Shown: positions 5,976 to 6,783 of the stretch, piece by piece
Position numbering within the stretch: the stretch's first letter is position 1
Layout of the letters: each line of letters begins with the position of its first letter
Source: Caldifarciminota bacterium
GTDB lineage: Bacteria; Hydrothermota; Tepidihabitantia; Tepidihabitantales; Tepidihabitantaceae
Assembly (NCBI GenBank): GCA_016935295.1
Contig: JAFGRF010000362.1
Span: forward strand, 1-6,783
Direction of reading: 5' to 3'
DNA length: 6,783 bases
Translations under genes and position numbers: made by a program
The notes under the pieces: model-generated
What the model saw: only the letters and a program-made list of their open reading frames with translations
The model's database searches: none
Told to the model about the DNA's origin: nothing

Positions 5976-6783
5976 TCAGGAATCCGTCTTGCCGCGCTTC
6001 TTCTCGGGAGTCTCCGCCGCTGCGGCCGGCACCGGCTTGGCGGCCCTGGAGTCCTGCACCCGCACACGCCAGTCAGCGAAATCCTCTTCCTTGTAGGCCT
6101 TCACCGAGAGGATCCGGCCAGCGCAGTCGATCTTCACCGGCTTGCCGGCCGGCGCATCAGAATAACGGGCGGCAATCCTGGCCGCGATCTCGGTATCCTT
6201 CTTCGTCTTCTTCTCAGACCGCAGTATCGCCACCGGTCCCATGACTTCGGCCGGCTTGCACACACAGTCGTCGGCGCGTGCCAGTTCCTCCAGCCGCTTG
6301 TTCTCGGCCTCGTTCCGGCCAACGACGACCTTGGCCCCGCTGTCCAGGCGGAAGTGCCGGCCGTGCTTCAGCAGGTCGATCTCGGGTAGCGACAGGTCGT
6401 CCTGCTGGACGGCGTCACGCACGCGGGCCGCGAAATTCTTGTCCAGGAGCATGCACCCGGTACCGGGAATCGGATAGTCGAATATCCCGAATTCGTGGGC
6501 CAGCCTTATCTGCCGACGCCGGCTCCGTCCCTTAAGGTCCAGCAGCCGCTCACGGCGCACGAGACCGGTCAGCTCCGGTATCGACGGCTCCAGCAGCTTG
6601 GCCGAAAGCGGCCGCAGCAGCCTGCCCTCAAGTCCCGCTGCCTTCTCGATCTGCTTGAGCGAGCGCTTGTTCTGGCAGACGGCCCGCTGGCCCACGACCT
6701 CGCCGGTGAAGACGAAGTCGGCTTTGATTTCTTTCGCGAGTTCCTTGGCCTTTGCCAGCATCAGGACGACGCAGTCAATGCAC
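5976..6783 (-). CDS. PP-loop tRNA-thiolation-type protein (MnmA/ThiI-like) with NFACT-R-like domain, 5' end outside window
   Basis: The frame continues past the window edge, so the N-terminus with the expected ATP-binding SGGxDS loop is not seen. ATG 6761 is internal. The visible part opens with a CxxC (CIDC, 6782-6771), then KAKELAKEIKADFVFTGEVVGQR, LLRPLSAKLLEPSIPE and GRSRRRQIRLAHEFGI. A PGTGC segment follows, with a second conserved Cys at 6455-6453. This is the pattern of a widespread MnmA/ThiI-related family, often labelled as a tRNA (5-methylaminomethyl-2-thiouridylate) methyltransferase, in which ATP adenylates a tRNA uridine and the paired cysteines relay sulfur. It is followed by HGRHFRL...VVVGRNEAEN (about 6370-6290), resembling the NFACT-R RNA-binding domain. 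After that come a strand-rich segment and a basic, Ala/Pro-rich tail. The exact tRNA position is unknown. The upstream neighbour is outside the window; downstream is nfu. The family assignment is good and the precise activity is inference. Confidence 0.85.
   Translation of the reverse strand, partial: CIDCVVLMLAKAKELAKEIKADFVFTGEVVGQRAVCQNKRSLKQIEKAAGLEGRLLRPLSAKLLEPSIPELTGLVRRERLLDLKGRSRRRQIRLAHEFGIFDYPIPGTGCMLLDKNFAARVRDAVQQDDLSLPEIDLLKHGRHFRLDSGAKVVVGRNEAENKRLEELARADDCVCKPAEVMGPVAILRSEKKTKKDTEIAARIAARYSDAPAGKPVKIDCAGRILSVKAYKEEDFADWRVRVQDSRAAKPVPAAAAETPEKKRGKTDS

Noticed and set aside
5882..6535. Plus-strand frames opposite the PP-loop gene
   Set aside because: They are antisense to clearly conserved protein sequence, with Ser/Arg/Pro-rich composition typical of shadow frames.

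Overview
This GC-rich window (roughly 60% G+C, with codons ending mostly in G or C) is a compact stretch of bacterial chromosome. It holds seven protein genes, two of them cut by the window edges. The gene content is housekeeping: tRNA charging, isoprenoid precursor synthesis, membrane proteolysis, Fe-S assembly and tRNA thiolation. There are no mobile elements, CRISPR arrays or RNA genes that I can see. The MEP pathway genes together with a dxr-rseP pair mark it as bacterial. The proteins are divergent and an A-rich low-complexity tract sits inside dxr, which suggests an uncultured candidate-phylum lineage, but I cannot place it further.

Plus strand, 1 to 5610: the 3' part of trpS (tryptophanyl-tRNA synthetase), a spacer of about 100 bases, then ispD, dxr, rseP and a divergent B12-fold radical-SAM-like gene. 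The last four are tightly packed: ispD/dxr overlap as ATGA, dxr and rseP are 1 base apart, and rseP and the next gene overlap as GTGA. They are almost certainly one translationally coupled operon. IspD and DXR catalyse two nearby steps of the MEP route to IPP/DMAPP. RseP is the site-2 intramembrane protease often found beside dxr.

Minus strand, 6783 to 5686: a PP-loop tRNA-thiolation-type enzyme (5' end outside the window) is followed 50 bases downstream by a 79-residue NifU C-terminal-domain (Nfu) protein. Together they form a plausible sulfur and Fe-S unit, convergent with the plus-strand operon across 75 non-coding bases.

The points most worth a second look are: the radical-SAM-like protein has lost the CxxxCxxC motif and carries C-x-C-x7-C instead; RseP appears to have three tandem PDZ domains; DXR has a four-unit heptanucleotide repeat in its coding sequence and a leucine in place of an active-site-region histidine; and ispD has no ATG, GTG or TTG codon anywhere upstream of its first conserved motif.
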